DNA from: Bacteroidota bacterium | GTDB taxonomy: Bacteria; Bacteroidota; Bacteroidia; Chitinophagales; Saprospiraceae | Length of the DNA: 64,000 nt | Direction of reading: 5' to 3' | Assembly: GCA_030147525.1 (NCBI GenBank) | Contig: JASBVF010000016.1 | Coordinates: forward strand, 248,001-312,000 | Shown here: positions 24,576-34,255 of the stretch, one piece after another | How the letters are laid out: each line of letters begins with the position of its first letter | Numbering within the stretch: the first letter of the stretch is position 1 | The notes under the pieces: generated by a model | The model's database searches: none | What the model was told of the DNA's origin: nothing | The model's input: the letters and a program-made list of their open reading frames with translations, nothing else | Made by a program: the position numbers and the translations under genes

Positions 24576-25898
24576 ATGCAAACCCTGCTACAATCATACA
24601 AGGCGCAAAGCATCATTTTTCTTTTCATCTGGCTGGTAAGCATGGTGCTGTCAGCGGAATTCGTGCTGTCGGTTTCGATGATTGCGCTGGTGCTGCTGGC
24701 TGTTTTTCAATTAAAAATCGACGGCCCGAAAGTCAGTCTTACCCTGCGGGATGCATTGCGTGAAAACTTCAAAAAATACTGGAAATACAAGGCCTGGCTG
24801 GCGGTGTCTGTGCCGTTTCTCATCGTACTGGTGTCCTGGCTTTGGGCCGGTGACCTGACCTACACGCTGGAGCGTTTGCGGATCAAGCTGCCTTTCCTGG
24901 TGCTTCCGTTCGCCTTTGCCAGCATGCCGGCATTGCGCAAGCGGGAAATTTTCACCGTTCTCTATTTTTTATTGGTGATGATGTCGGTCATCAGCGTGTA
25001 CGTGCTCATCAATTTTGCGGTGAATTTTGACGCTGTCATGGCCGATCTGGGCCGGGGCGGCCACCTGCCAACGCCCTCCAACCACATCCGTTTCAGCCTG
25101 ACGCTGGCGTTGACGATCATCGGCGGCATGGCGCTTTGGGTGGAAAAATTTCATTTTAAAAATCCATCGGAACGTTGGTTCATCGGCGGACTGACGCTGT
25201 TTTTGTTCATTTTTATTCACGTACTGTCCGTGCGGAGTGGGGTCATTTCGCTGTACCTGGCGCTGTTCGTGCTGGGTGTTTTTTATGTTTTTATAAAAAA
25301 GAAGTACCTACCTGGGCTGGGCGGCATCGTGGCTGTTTTAGTGCTGCCGGTGGTCGCCTACCTTGCCGTGCCGAGTTTTAAAATAAAAGTGGACTACGCC
25401 CGCTGGGACTACCTTCAATTCGTACAGGGCATTGGCGAAAACTACCCCGACTCGGAGCGTTTTACCTCCATGCAGGTTGGGTTAGAAATTGCAAAATCAA
25501 ACCCGCTGCTTGGCGTCGGAGCCGGTGACTTGCGGCAGGAAGTCAGGCGGAAATACGAGATGGACTACGCCGGAAAATACAATTTTAAAATGCCACACAA
25601 CCAGCTCATTTCCGTTCTTGCCGGCACGGGACTGATTGGGCTGGCGCTGTTTCTCACCGGATTTTTCTTTCCGCTTTTTTATCGAAAAAACTTCCGTAAC
25701 CCATTGTTCCTGGCGTTGCACGCCGTGGTGTTCATGTCTTTTTTTGTAGAAAATACGATTGAAAATAACTTCGGGGTGTCGCTTTTCCTGTTTTTCCTGC
25801 TGATCGGGCTGAATTACCTGTCGAATAATGCAGCGGCGAACGGGCTGGAAGATGAAGCGGTTGAGGTGCCGTTTTTGAAACCAAAAAAAATCGGGTAG
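24576..25898 (+). CDS. O-antigen ligase / polymerase-like membrane protein
   Basis: A 440-residue polytopic membrane protein with roughly ten to twelve helices. A large loop at about 265-345 holds ERFTSMQVGLEIAKSNPLLG and GAGDLRQEVRRKY, and GKYNFKMPHNQLISVLAGTG follows. The N-P-L-L-G-V-G and H-N-Q strings are the hallmark of the Wzy_C/O-antigen ligase (WaaL) superfamily. It would join or polymerise surface glycans at the periplasmic face of the inner membrane. No other glycan-synthesis genes are nearby, so a housekeeping ligase role is an inference. Confidence 0.88.
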   Translation: MQTLLQSYKAQSIIFLFIWLVSMVLSAEFVLSVSMIALVLLAVFQLKIDGPKVSLTLRDALRENFKKYWKYKAWLAVSVPFLIVLVSWLWAGDLTYTLERLRIKLPFLVLPFAFASMPALRKREIFTVLYFLLVMMSVISVYVLINFAVNFDAVMADLGRGGHLPTPSNHIRFSLTLALTIIGGMALWVEKFHFKNPSERWFIGGLTLFLFIFIHVLSVRSGVISLYLALFVLGVFYVFIKKKYLPGLGGIVAVLVLPVVAYLAVPSFKIKVDYARWDYLQFVQGIGENYPDSERFTSMQVGLEIAKSNPLLGVGAGDLRQEVRRKYEMDYAGKYNFKMPHNQLISVLAGTGLIGLALFLTGFFFPLFYRKNFRNPLFLALHAVVFMSFFVENTIENNFGVSLFLFFLLIGLNYLSNNAAANGLEDEAVEVPFLKPKKIG

Positions 25899-25936
25899 CG
25901 GGGCGACCCTTGCGTCCGCCAATTCTCACCTGATCC

Positions 25937-28174
25937 TCAGGTATTCAGCCAGTAAGTCAGTTTTGCAACGATCGCCCTGTTTTTCACTTTAAAATCGTTG
26001 GGTAAATAGTTGTCGGTGTACACCAGGAAGAAATCCGACACCGGCTTGAATCGCCACTGGAAGCGGGCGTTCACGTTCAGGTTGTCGATCTGGTTATTGT
26101 ACTGGATGAAGGTCGTCAGGAACAGCGTTTTGGTAAACGTCAGGTCGATCCTCGGCCCGACCAGGTGCAGATTGACCGGATCGAAAGGGTCGGCCAGGGC
26201 GATACGGTTGAAGTTATAATCCAGCGTGACAGTGCCGAACGGCTGGAAGCGATAGGTGACTGAGCTGCGAAGCCCTACCCGGTTGCCATTGAAAAACTGT
26301 CCGATCCTGGGCTCCACCCGGAACGACAGCGGTTTACTGTTGTCGGAATTGTATTCCAGGTTGACGCTGGAGTAAGAGTAACCGGTTTCGCCCGGAAGAA
26401 AATAGACATTCTGCCGGCTCGGGTCAAAAGCTTCGAAAAGGTAGGTGTATTCGTTCCTTGCTTCGAGTTCCAGACGTGAGTTGTCCCGGAAGCTGAATTC
26501 CCAGCGGAGCCGGAATTCGTGGTCGGAGCGGCCATGGTCTGGTGTGTAGAGAATCTGGGATTGCAGGATGGGACCGTGCTGCACGATCTTGCCCCGTTTT
26601 GGGTAAAAGAACAGCTGGAACCTCGGCTGAATTTGAAAAAAATCTTTCCGGGGCACGAATCCTGTCTCGGCGTTGTAGCCTTCCCCTACCCACTGGTGTT
26701 CCCAGCGTGCTGCGAAGCTTCGTTCCCGGTAACTCAGCGTCAGGCCGTGAGCGAAATTTTGACTGAGTGTGTCGGCTGCCTCCGGCGTGAAGGAGCGGTG
26801 GTAAAAAGTTTTACCCGCCCAGGCGTTGTCGGCCGTGGCGAGATTGTAATCTACGCCCATCACCCGGTTGAAGGCGTTGTAGGTTTGGCTTTCGTTGTCG
26901 CCGAAGGCCTGCTTGTTTACGAAGATAAAACCCACGTTGGAGCGGGAAAAAACCTTGCGCTGCACGGCGGCGACGGTGTAGTTAAAGCTGGGTAGGTCGT
27001 TTTTGTCATCTCCGGCGGATTGCATGTTGAGAAAGCCGGCACGCCAGTCTTCGTTCAATTTTCCGCTGAGGCGGGCACCGTAGTAGATGGGATTTTGAAT
27101 GGTCAGACCCTGGGCGGTATCGGTCGCCACGCCGATGCGGCGGGAGAAGAACGGGTTGATGCGGTTGTCGCCGAAGGTACCGAAGAGGTCGGCATTTTCG
27201 AGGAAAAACTGCCTCCGTTCAGGAAAAAACACTTCGAAACGTTGGAGATTGGTCACCTGCTGGTCCACTTCTACCTGCGAAAAATCGGGGTTGACGGTGA
27301 GGTCGAGGTTCATGCCGGGGGTGACAGCGATTTTGCCATCGCCGCCGATGCTGCGGTTGAAGTTGAATTGATCATCTGCTGCCTCGAAGTCCCAGCCTGC
27401 ATCTGCTGAAACGAAAGGAATGAGCGAAATGCTCGTGCCGGTTTTTTTCAGCGGCTCGTCCCAGGACAGGTCGCCCATAAAGGCCAGATCGGTGATGAAC
27501 TGGTTGCGGGGGATTTGGAACCAGGTCGAGCGTTCGTTTTTTTGCGTTTCGAAGCGGTAGCAGTTGAAACGCCACTTGGTGCTACCCTCCTGATAGCGGA
27601 TGGTTTTGAAAGGGATGGCCAGTTCTGCCGACCAGTAGCCATCGTGTTTTTTTACTTCCCCATGCCACTTGTTGTCCCAGGATTCCGAAAAATCTTCCCT
27701 GCCAGAGCCGCCGTTGGCAATCAGGCCCTCCCGCAGTACACCCTCCGGATTGGTGCCAAAAAAGAAAGCGTTAGTCTTGTCGTTGAACGTATCAAAAACG
27801 AAGGTCAGATTATCGCTGCCGCCTGCCCGGAAGTCCCGGCGCAGGGAGGGCACCACGTATTTATCGCTGAGGGAGTAGCATTTGGCGGCTACGTACAAAT
27901 TTTCATCGTCGTAGGTGAAATAAATCTCCGTCTGCAATTCCGCCAGCATGCTGTCGGTAGGAAACCATTGCCAGAAATTACCGGCGGGGACACCATTGAA
28001 CCAGTCGGGTTCTTCAATATTGCCATCAATGGTGATGGCGCCGACGGCCCGTGTGATTGTGGCAAACGGGATTTTCCCCTTGCCCGGATTTGCTGCCGGC
28101 ATTGCCATTTGGGCCATGAAATGCGACGGAGCGAATACAAAACCGGCAAATATTATAAGTGGTAAAAATTTCAT
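25937..28174 (-). CDS. DUF5916 protein with N-terminal carbohydrate-binding-like domain
   Basis: A 745-residue secreted protein with a signal peptide (cleavage after PSHFMAQ). Residues about 35-215 form a CBM9-like beta-sandwich (YFTYDDENLYVAAKCY is the typical string). The remainder is the DUF5916 region, rich in alternating strands ending in aromatic residues (for example VNARFQWRFKPVSDFFLVYT), probably an outer-membrane beta-barrel. The function is unknown. The predicted transcription start falls almost on the ATG. Confidence 0.9.
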   Translation of the reverse strand: MKFLPLIIFAGFVFAPSHFMAQMAMPAANPGKGKIPFATITRAVGAITIDGNIEEPDWFNGVPAGNFWQWFPTDSMLAELQTEIYFTYDDENLYVAAKCYSLSDKYVVPSLRRDFRAGGSDNLTFVFDTFNDKTNAFFFGTNPEGVLREGLIANGGSGREDFSESWDNKWHGEVKKHDGYWSAELAIPFKTIRYQEGSTKWRFNCYRFETQKNERSTWFQIPRNQFITDLAFMGDLSWDEPLKKTGTSISLIPFVSADAGWDFEAADDQFNFNRSIGGDGKIAVTPGMNLDLTVNPDFSQVEVDQQVTNLQRFEVFFPERRQFFLENADLFGTFGDNRINPFFSRRIGVATDTAQGLTIQNPIYYGARLSGKLNEDWRAGFLNMQSAGDDKNDLPSFNYTVAAVQRKVFSRSNVGFIFVNKQAFGDNESQTYNAFNRVMGVDYNLATADNAWAGKTFYHRSFTPEAADTLSQNFAHGLTLSYRERSFAARWEHQWVGEGYNAETGFVPRKDFFQIQPRFQLFFYPKRGKIVQHGPILQSQILYTPDHGRSDHEFRLRWEFSFRDNSRLELEARNEYTYLFEAFDPSRQNVYFLPGETGYSYSSVNLEYNSDNSKPLSFRVEPRIGQFFNGNRVGLRSSVTYRFQPFGTVTLDYNFNRIALADPFDPVNLHLVGPRIDLTFTKTLFLTTFIQYNNQIDNLNVNARFQWRFKPVSDFFLVYTDNYLPNDFKVKNRAIVAKLTYWLNT

Positions 28175-28178
28175 GCGG

Positions 28179-28207
28179 CAAAATTAACGAACCATTCACT
28201 TTGGCAA
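28179..28207 (-). promoter_or_regulatory. Promoter for the DUF5916 gene, giving a near-leaderless mRNA
   Basis: Minus-strand TTG (28205-28207), 18 bases and TAATTTTG (28179-28186) match the consensus. The element ends 4 bases before the A of the ATG at 28174, so transcription would begin at or next to the start codon. Confidence 0.55.
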
Positions 28208-28232
28208 GGAGAACGCAAAACTCAATAAATTG

Positions 28233-28907
28233 TTAAAGTTCGGCAGTTTGAGACTTCCAGCGCCTGCGCCAGTGCAGGTATCCGAAGATGCTGATTACGG
28301 TGTAGACTGCCATCACGAACGCAACCAGCACAGCATCCCGGGCAGCGAACAAAAACACGGCAAGGGCATCCATCACGATCCAGTAGAGCCAGTTCTCCAG
28401 GATTTTGCGTACCGTGAGCACGGTTGCCACGATGGAAAATGCCGTGATAAATGAATCCGGGTAGGGTAGTGCAGTGGGGGTGAATTTTTCAAAAATATAC
28501 CCTAAAACCAGCGTTAACACACTTCCTGCGACAAAAATGAGCAGGTGGTATTTTAAGGGTAAGGTACTGATTGTCAGTGTATTTTGCTCTGAAATGGCTG
28601 ACTCGTTGTTAGTGTGTTTATTTGCCTTTCTCCCGCCGCCGAGTGTCCACGAGTAAATACCCCAGGCACTCATTACCACATAAAAAAGCTGAAGAATGCC
28701 ATCCGCCCAGAGGTTGTAGCGGGCAAAATCGGCGTAGGCCCAAAGTGAGCAACTAACCATGCCCCACACCCAGCACCAGACGTTTTCCCGGGCGGCGAGG
28801 TACACATAAATCAATGCAGTGACCGTGATGGACCAGTCCAGTATTGTCTGGGCTTCGAGTTGCGTGATCAACTGTGAAAGGATTTCCTGAAATTCCAAAA
28901 CCTTCAA
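28233..28907 (-). CDS. pnuC: Nicotinamide riboside transporter PnuC
   Basis: A 224-residue inner-membrane protein with seven likely helices. The family signature WCWVWGMVSCSLWAYADF and the later YNLWADGILQLFYVVMSAWGIYSW, then ENWLYWIVMDALAVFLF, match PnuC, which imports nicotinamide riboside (or, in relatives, thiamine) by facilitated diffusion. Length is normal. The usual partner kinase NadR or TnrK and a thiamine riboswitch are not seen, so nicotinamide riboside is the default guess. Confidence 0.93.
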   Translation of the reverse strand: MKVLEFQEILSQLITQLEAQTILDWSITVTALIYVYLAARENVWCWVWGMVSCSLWAYADFARYNLWADGILQLFYVVMSAWGIYSWTLGGGRKANKHTNNESAISEQNTLTISTLPLKYHLLIFVAGSVLTLVLGYIFEKFTPTALPYPDSFITAFSIVATVLTVRKILENWLYWIVMDALAVFLFAARDAVLVAFVMAVYTVISIFGYLHWRRRWKSQTAEL

Positions 28908-29141
28908 ATTTTAAAAATTTATAAAAACAGAAGCACCGCTTTTTTGGGAAGGCGAAATTCTCAATTCCTCGTTAATTTTCACTTCTCCGGCCTTTTTCCG
29001 GTGTTTTTGTGAAACACTTTCCCTTTACACTCAATTTTGGCGTGCATCCTGTGAAACAAAATCCTCCCGATCGGGTATAGGTCTAATATTTGTACAGATA
29101 AAAGGAAATAATTATTTCTAACATCCTGAAAACAAGACACC

Positions 29142-31757
29142 ATGAGGCATTCCATACTCATTCTTACACTCATCGCAGGCTTTTCGAAAATGGTGTTCGC
29201 ACAATGCGGCGACCTCTCATCACTCCAGGTAATCAACATGGGGAATCAAGTGCTTTTCGCTGATACGGAATGCACGGACAACGATGGCTGGACGCATTAC
29301 TACAACAGTGCGAACAACCGGATTTTACTTTCCATCAAAAAAAATGGGCAGGATATCGGCTCCATCGACGCTGGTATGTCCGTTCAGGCGGGTACCCTGA
29401 CGGGTTATTCGACGGGGGCATTTAACCTCTCCGACGCCGACTACATCAATGACGATCTTTGGGTTGTTGCCAATCGCTTCTGGAAAGTTACCGGCGCTAA
29501 TACCATCAGTCAGCCGGTCAGCGTACGGTTTTATTTCACCAGTACCGATGTATTTGATATTGCGGGCACCGTGGATGATTTCGGATTTTTTGTGGACGAG
29601 CCGGACGACCTGCTGATGTTTACCCTTGGAAATGCCAATAGCCTTGATCCGCTGGCAACAGTTACACAGCCGTTCAACGCCGTTTTTACCCTCTACGACA
29701 TGGTGCCCGGCCCGGCGCCGGACTGGACCAGCGGAGAGTTCAACGGTTTTCCGTACGGTGAGTTTGAAGTTTCGACTCTCGACATCGGAGGCGGTGCCGG
29801 TTTTCTCATTTTTCAGACGGGCGATTTGCTGGCGATTTCAGGAAATATTAAAAAAACTACGGGCCCACCGGTCGAAGATGTGACAGTCGTTGCAGCTTCA
29901 ATATCCTCTGATATTTCAGATGCCGATGGCGATTACACCTGTTCGGGCCTCATCTCCGGAGCTAACTATGAAGTGGTTCCAACAAAGGATATCAATCACT
30001 CGGAGTACATCTCGGTAGCGGATTTGGTTGCTATCACCCGGCATTTGATCGGGGTGGAACTGCTCAGTTCTCCCTACCAGATCATCGCCGCTGATGCGAA
30101 TGATGACCAGATTCTTTCCTTCATCGACGTTGCTCAGATCCGGGCCGTGCTCCTGGGTGATGCTCCGGACTTTCCCAACAACACTTCCTGGCGATTTGTA
30201 CCTGAAAGTCATGTCTTCCCGAACCCGGCGGATCCGTTCACAGGCGGTTTTCCTGAAAGCATCACAGTCAATAATTTGCAGGACTCACTTTTCGATCAAA
30301 ATTTTATCGGAATCAAAATTGGCGACGTCGTGGATGACGGGACAGCTACACCGCCGGCATTGAATACCACTTTTTCCCTCCCTGATCTCAGCACCTGCAA
30401 CCCCGGGGATACGGTGTCATTTCCGTTGCAAGTAACTGATTTTCAGAATATCCGGGCATTCCAGTTTTCGATGGAGTGGGATGAGAACGTTATGGAGTTT
30501 CTGGCTGTAAAAAATTTTGGCCTTGCGAATTTTACTGCTGCCAGCGTGGGCACATCCGGAGCAGCTGATGGCAGGCTAAGTTTTGCCTGGATCGGTCTAA
30601 CACCCAATGGAAGCATCCTGCCTGACGGGACGACCATTTGCCAGGTGCAATTTGTGGTGAACGGCGATATCGGCGATGCAACATCCCTCGGTTTTACAGA
30701 TGCTCCTACTGACATGATCTTGATTCACCAGAATTTCAGCCAGGTGTTGCCGGGTACAAATTCCGGTGGTCTGACGGTGGACAATTCCTCCGGAATTTCG
30801 GCAAATGCCAGTCTGACCCTGCCCGGCTGCGAAGGAGAACCCATCGGAGGCATCAATCTGACGGTTACGGCAGGAGTGGCGCCTTTCACCTATCTCTGGA
30901 GCAATGGCGCAACTACTCAGGATCTCTCCGGTATCGCAGGAGGAAATTACGCCGTGACGGTAACGGATGCCTCCGGCGGATGTCCAATGGTTTTCTTTTT
31001 TGAGTTGCCCCTCACTTCAGCCTTCGAACTGGACGGCGTTTCGTTCGACATGACCTGCCCTTACCAGATTGATGGTGAAATTGATCTCTCCGTAGACGGC
31101 GGGGTGCCGCCTTACACCTACCTCTGGAGCAACGGGAGCACCAAGCAGGACCCGAGGAATCTTTTTGAAGGTACCTACACCGTAACGGTGACCGATGCCG
31201 CCGGGTGTACCGGTACGACGAGTTTCACCATCGGCAATCCTAACAAAATATCGCCGGTGATAATGGTGAAAAACGCCTCCAACGGCACAACTTCGAATGG
31301 CGCAGTAAACATCCTGCAAATCAACGGCGGGGTGCCACCGTTTCAGTTTTTGTGGAGTACCGGCGCTACGACACAATCGCTCCAAAATGTGCCGGCCGGC
31401 GATTATTTCGTGACGATCACGGACGGGCTGGGATGCAATCACGTTTTCGGGTATGAAGTTTTTGGTCTTTTCACATCGGCTTTCGAAGCGGATGGGGCGC
31501 TGGCCGCTGCCACGCTTTACCCGAACCCGGTACAGGCAGGGCAAATGTTAAGTCTGTCGCTGGAAATGCTGACGGCGGGAGAGGTCACCGTCATTATTTT
31601 TTCACCTGAAGGAAAAATCGTTGGCCGGGAAGTGTTTCAAATTTCACAGGGTCAACATTTGAGGGAACTCAAAGCACCTGACGTGAGCGGTTTTTATTTT
31701 TTACAAATTCAAATGGATGGCGAGTTGGCGGGCTGGCTAAAGCTGGTCGTGCGATAG
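29142..31757 (+). CDS. T9SS-secreted protein with dockerin-like, cohesin-like and SprB-type repeats
   Basis: An 871-residue secreted protein. A signal peptide ends at VFAQ (about residue 21). A beta-rich N-terminal region follows (about 22-245). A dockerin-like pair of Ca-binding motifs lies at about 283-335 (DINHSEYISVADLVAITRHL and AADANDDQILSFIDVAQIRA). A cohesin-like sandwich (about 405-545) begins CNPGDTVSFPLQVTDFQNIR. Three SprB-type repeats (about 565-780) each carry PPYTYLWSNGST-like strings and end with VTVTDA. The last 75 residues (TLYPNPVQAGQMLSLSLEM onward) are a type A T9SS sorting domain. It is probably a surface adhesin. Confidence 0.9.
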   Translation: MRHSILILTLIAGFSKMVFAQCGDLSSLQVINMGNQVLFADTECTDNDGWTHYYNSANNRILLSIKKNGQDIGSIDAGMSVQAGTLTGYSTGAFNLSDADYINDDLWVVANRFWKVTGANTISQPVSVRFYFTSTDVFDIAGTVDDFGFFVDEPDDLLMFTLGNANSLDPLATVTQPFNAVFTLYDMVPGPAPDWTSGEFNGFPYGEFEVSTLDIGGGAGFLIFQTGDLLAISGNIKKTTGPPVEDVTVVAASISSDISDADGDYTCSGLISGANYEVVPTKDINHSEYISVADLVAITRHLIGVELLSSPYQIIAADANDDQILSFIDVAQIRAVLLGDAPDFPNNTSWRFVPESHVFPNPADPFTGGFPESITVNNLQDSLFDQNFIGIKIGDVVDDGTATPPALNTTFSLPDLSTCNPGDTVSFPLQVTDFQNIRAFQFSMEWDENVMEFLAVKNFGLANFTAASVGTSGAADGRLSFAWIGLTPNGSILPDGTTICQVQFVVNGDIGDATSLGFTDAPTDMILIHQNFSQVLPGTNSGGLTVDNSSGISANASLTLPGCEGEPIGGINLTVTAGVAPFTYLWSNGATTQDLSGIAGGNYAVTVTDASGGCPMVFFFELPLTSAFELDGVSFDMTCPYQIDGEIDLSVDGGVPPYTYLWSNGSTKQDPRNLFEGTYTVTVTDAAGCTGTTSFTIGNPNKISPVIMVKNASNGTTSNGAVNILQINGGVPPFQFLWSTGATTQSLQNVPAGDYFVTITDGLGCNHVFGYEVFGLFTSAFEADGALAAATLYPNPVQAGQMLSLSLEMLTAGEVTVIIFSPEGKIVGREVFQISQGQHLRELKAPDVSGFYFLQIQMDGELAGWLKLVVR

Positions 31758-31773
31758 GTTTTTCAGAAAAAAG

Positions 31774-31815
31774 AAAAAATGGAGGATTGCGTTCGGCGGC
31801 AATCCTCCATTTTTT
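31774..31815. terminator. Terminator after the cohesin-dockerin gene
   Basis: A perfect 17-bp stem (31774-31790 with 31799-31815), A-run before and T-run after, with an 8-base loop, starts 16 bases after the stop. This is a clear factor-independent terminator. Confidence 0.9.
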
Positions 31816-31867
31816 TTGGTGAAAACTTCTCTTCCCTGTGGCCACACATTTGTTTTAATTTCGCCGC

Positions 31868-34201
31868 ATGATCCATCTTTACGGCATTCGTCACCACGGC
31901 CCCGGCTCCGCTCGGGCCGTCCTCTCAGCACTCGAAGCCAATCCGCCCGACTGCCTGCTTGTCGAAATTCCCGCCGATGCGGAGGATTTGATAAAATTGA
32001 TGACCGGAAGTGCGGCGGAAGCAATCGTGGGCGAGGCTCCAATCATCCCTCATCCCTCATTCCTCATCCCTCCCGTCGCCATGCTCATCTATGATCCGAA
32101 AGACCTGAGCCGGGCCAGCTACCTGCCCTTCGCCAGCTTTTCACCTGAATGGGTCGCTATCAATTTTGCACTCGAACACAACATCCCCGTGCGGTTCATG
32201 GACCTCCCGATGGAGCTGAATTTTGCGTTGGATGAAATGGAGAAACAAAATGTCCAGCTCACGTTCAATTTGCCGGCAGGCGATGAAAATTCACCCCCGC
32301 CAGGCGAGGATTGGGCGGAAGTACGCCGTGACCCAATGGCTTTTTTTGCCAACCTCGCAGGCTACGCCGACAGCGAGCGCTGGTGGGAGGTTACCTTCGA
32401 AAGCCCTGACAATGATACCGATGTTTTCACCGCCATTCTCGACATGATGACGGCACTGCGGGAAGGCTCCGAAGAGTCGGACCGAACGCTTCAGCGGGAG
32501 GCCCACATGCGTCAGACCATTCGCCGGGCGGTGAAGGATAGTTTTGAAAATATCGCCGTCGTTTGCGGAGCATGGCATGTGCCGGCGCTGGATGGTTTTG
32601 AAAAAATAAAAGTCAGCCACGACTCGGCCTTGCTGAAGGGCATCAAAAAAGTGAAAACCGCTGCGACCTGGATTCCCTGGAGCTACGACCGGCTCACTTT
32701 CCGGAGCGGCTACCGTTCGGGTGTGATTTCCCCGGCCTGGTACGAGTTGCTTTTTCATCAAAAAAAAGAAGCTGCCACCCGCTGGATGGTCAACGTGGCG
32801 AGGCTCTTCCGGGAGCAGGATTTGGACGCCTCTTCAGCCCACGTCATCGAGGCTATCAGGCTGGCGGAGACGCTGGCAACGATGCGGCGGCTGGCTGTGC
32901 CAGGCATCGAAGAATTGAAAGAGGCGGCCGTCACCACCATCTGCGAGGGTGATGCGGAGAAGCTGGAACTCATTGAAAGTAAGTTGGTTACAGGCCGTAA
33001 AGTCGGCAGCGTGCCCGATAAAATCCCCACCGTACCCCTCCAGAAAGACATCGAACAATGTGTAAAATCCGCACGCCTGTCGAAATATTGGGAAAATACG
33101 GACGAGGAGTGGCTCGGCGCCACCGCTGCCAATCCGCAGGGCGGCATCGACCTGCGGGAAGATTCCGGCAGGCTGAAAAGCTACCTGCTGCACAGGCTCA
33201 ACCTGCTCGACATTCCCTGGGGGAAGCTCATGGAACTCAGCCGGCATCAGTCGGCGGGCGGTTTTAAAGAGTTTTGGAAGCTGAAATGGACGCCCGAATT
33301 TGCCATTCGCATCATCGAAATGGGCGCCTGGGGCAACACGGTGGAGGAGGCTTGCGTGAATTTTTTAAGAAAAAAAACGGAGGAAACTACGGCCCTGCCT
33401 GCCCTCACCGGATTGGTGCAGCAAACTTTGAACGCTGATCTTCCGGGCGCTTTTGGTCTTTTGCTTCGCAAACTGGAAAACCTCGCCGCCCTCGCCACCG
33501 ACGTTTACCACCTGATGGATGCGCTGCCCCCGCTGGTGCAGGTCGTGCGTTACGGCAACACCCGTGGCACCGACGTGGGCGCTGTGGAGCAAGTGGTGCA
33601 ACACCTCGTGCCGAGGATTTGCATCGGCCTGCCAGCCGCTGTCGCCAACCTCGACGAGGATGCTTCGAAGGAGGCTTTTGAAAAATTGCTCAGCGTGAAT
33701 CGTGCATTGGGCATGCTCAACGATCCCGGGTTTCACGAGCCTTGGTTCGGCACCGTGCAAAACATTGCCGGAAGCGGGCAGGTGAACGGCGTCCTCACCG
33801 GCGCCTGTACGAGGATTTTGTTTGATAAAAAAATATACAGCGAAACGGAAGTAGCTACCCGGATGCGCTATGCCCTCTCCCGTGCCACACCGCCGCTGGC
33901 TGCTGCGCAATGGCTGGAGGGTTTTCTGCAAGGCAGCGGCCTGTTGCTGCTGCACAATCACTCGCTCTGGAATTTGCTCGACGAATGGGTGGATGAATTG
34001 GGTGAAGATAATTTCAGCGACGTGCTCCCGCTGCTGCGTCGTACGTTTTCCCGCTTTCCGCAACCGGAGCGGGAGCGGATGCTCAATCTTGCGAAGCAGG
34101 GGCAAGTGGAGGTAAAAATTGTGGAACCCGCTGATTTTGAGGAAGAAAGAGCAGCGGCGGTGGCGCCAGTGGTGCGGCTGTTGCTGGGAATTGAGAATTG
34201 A
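31868..34201 (+). CDS. DUF5682 family protein (EreA/ChaN-like N-terminal domain), orphan
   Basis: A 777-residue cytoplasmic protein. It opens with YGIRHHGPGSARAVLSALE and DCLLVEIPADAEDL, the His-His and Glu motifs that define DUF5682 and recall the EreA/TIKI/ChaN fold. Further conserved pieces are AVVCGAWHVPAL and TAATWIPWSYDRLTFRSGYR. The C-terminal two-thirds are helical. DUF5682 proteins normally stand in operons with a MoxR-type AAA ATPase, a VWA protein and DUF5691/SWIM proteins, described as conflict-like ternary systems. None of these is adjacent here. The ATG follows a TAATTTCG element (one mismatch to consensus) by only a few bases. Confidence 0.85.
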   Translation: MIHLYGIRHHGPGSARAVLSALEANPPDCLLVEIPADAEDLIKLMTGSAAEAIVGEAPIIPHPSFLIPPVAMLIYDPKDLSRASYLPFASFSPEWVAINFALEHNIPVRFMDLPMELNFALDEMEKQNVQLTFNLPAGDENSPPPGEDWAEVRRDPMAFFANLAGYADSERWWEVTFESPDNDTDVFTAILDMMTALREGSEESDRTLQREAHMRQTIRRAVKDSFENIAVVCGAWHVPALDGFEKIKVSHDSALLKGIKKVKTAATWIPWSYDRLTFRSGYRSGVISPAWYELLFHQKKEAATRWMVNVARLFREQDLDASSAHVIEAIRLAETLATMRRLAVPGIEELKEAAVTTICEGDAEKLELIESKLVTGRKVGSVPDKIPTVPLQKDIEQCVKSARLSKYWENTDEEWLGATAANPQGGIDLREDSGRLKSYLLHRLNLLDIPWGKLMELSRHQSAGGFKEFWKLKWTPEFAIRIIEMGAWGNTVEEACVNFLRKKTEETTALPALTGLVQQTLNADLPGAFGLLLRKLENLAALATDVYHLMDALPPLVQVVRYGNTRGTDVGAVEQVVQHLVPRICIGLPAAVANLDEDASKEAFEKLLSVNRALGMLNDPGFHEPWFGTVQNIAGSGQVNGVLTGACTRILFDKKIYSETEVATRMRYALSRATPPLAAAQWLEGFLQGSGLLLLHNHSLWNLLDEWVDELGEDNFSDVLPLLRRTFSRFPQPERERMLNLAKQGQVEVKIVEPADFEEERAAAVAPVVRLLLGIEN

Positions 34202-34255
34202 AATTGGGAAATTGCCGGGGCACCCCCAATTTCCCAATTTCTTAATTTCCCAATT
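34185..34255. repeat. Inverted repeat overlapping the end of the DUF5682 gene
   Basis: Arms of about 35 nt (34185-34219 and 34221-34255) built from words of the AATTGGGAA type. The left arm encodes the last residues and stop of the DUF5682 protein; the right arm ends at the stop of the convergent gene. Related words recur at 54012-54080. Confidence 0.7.
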
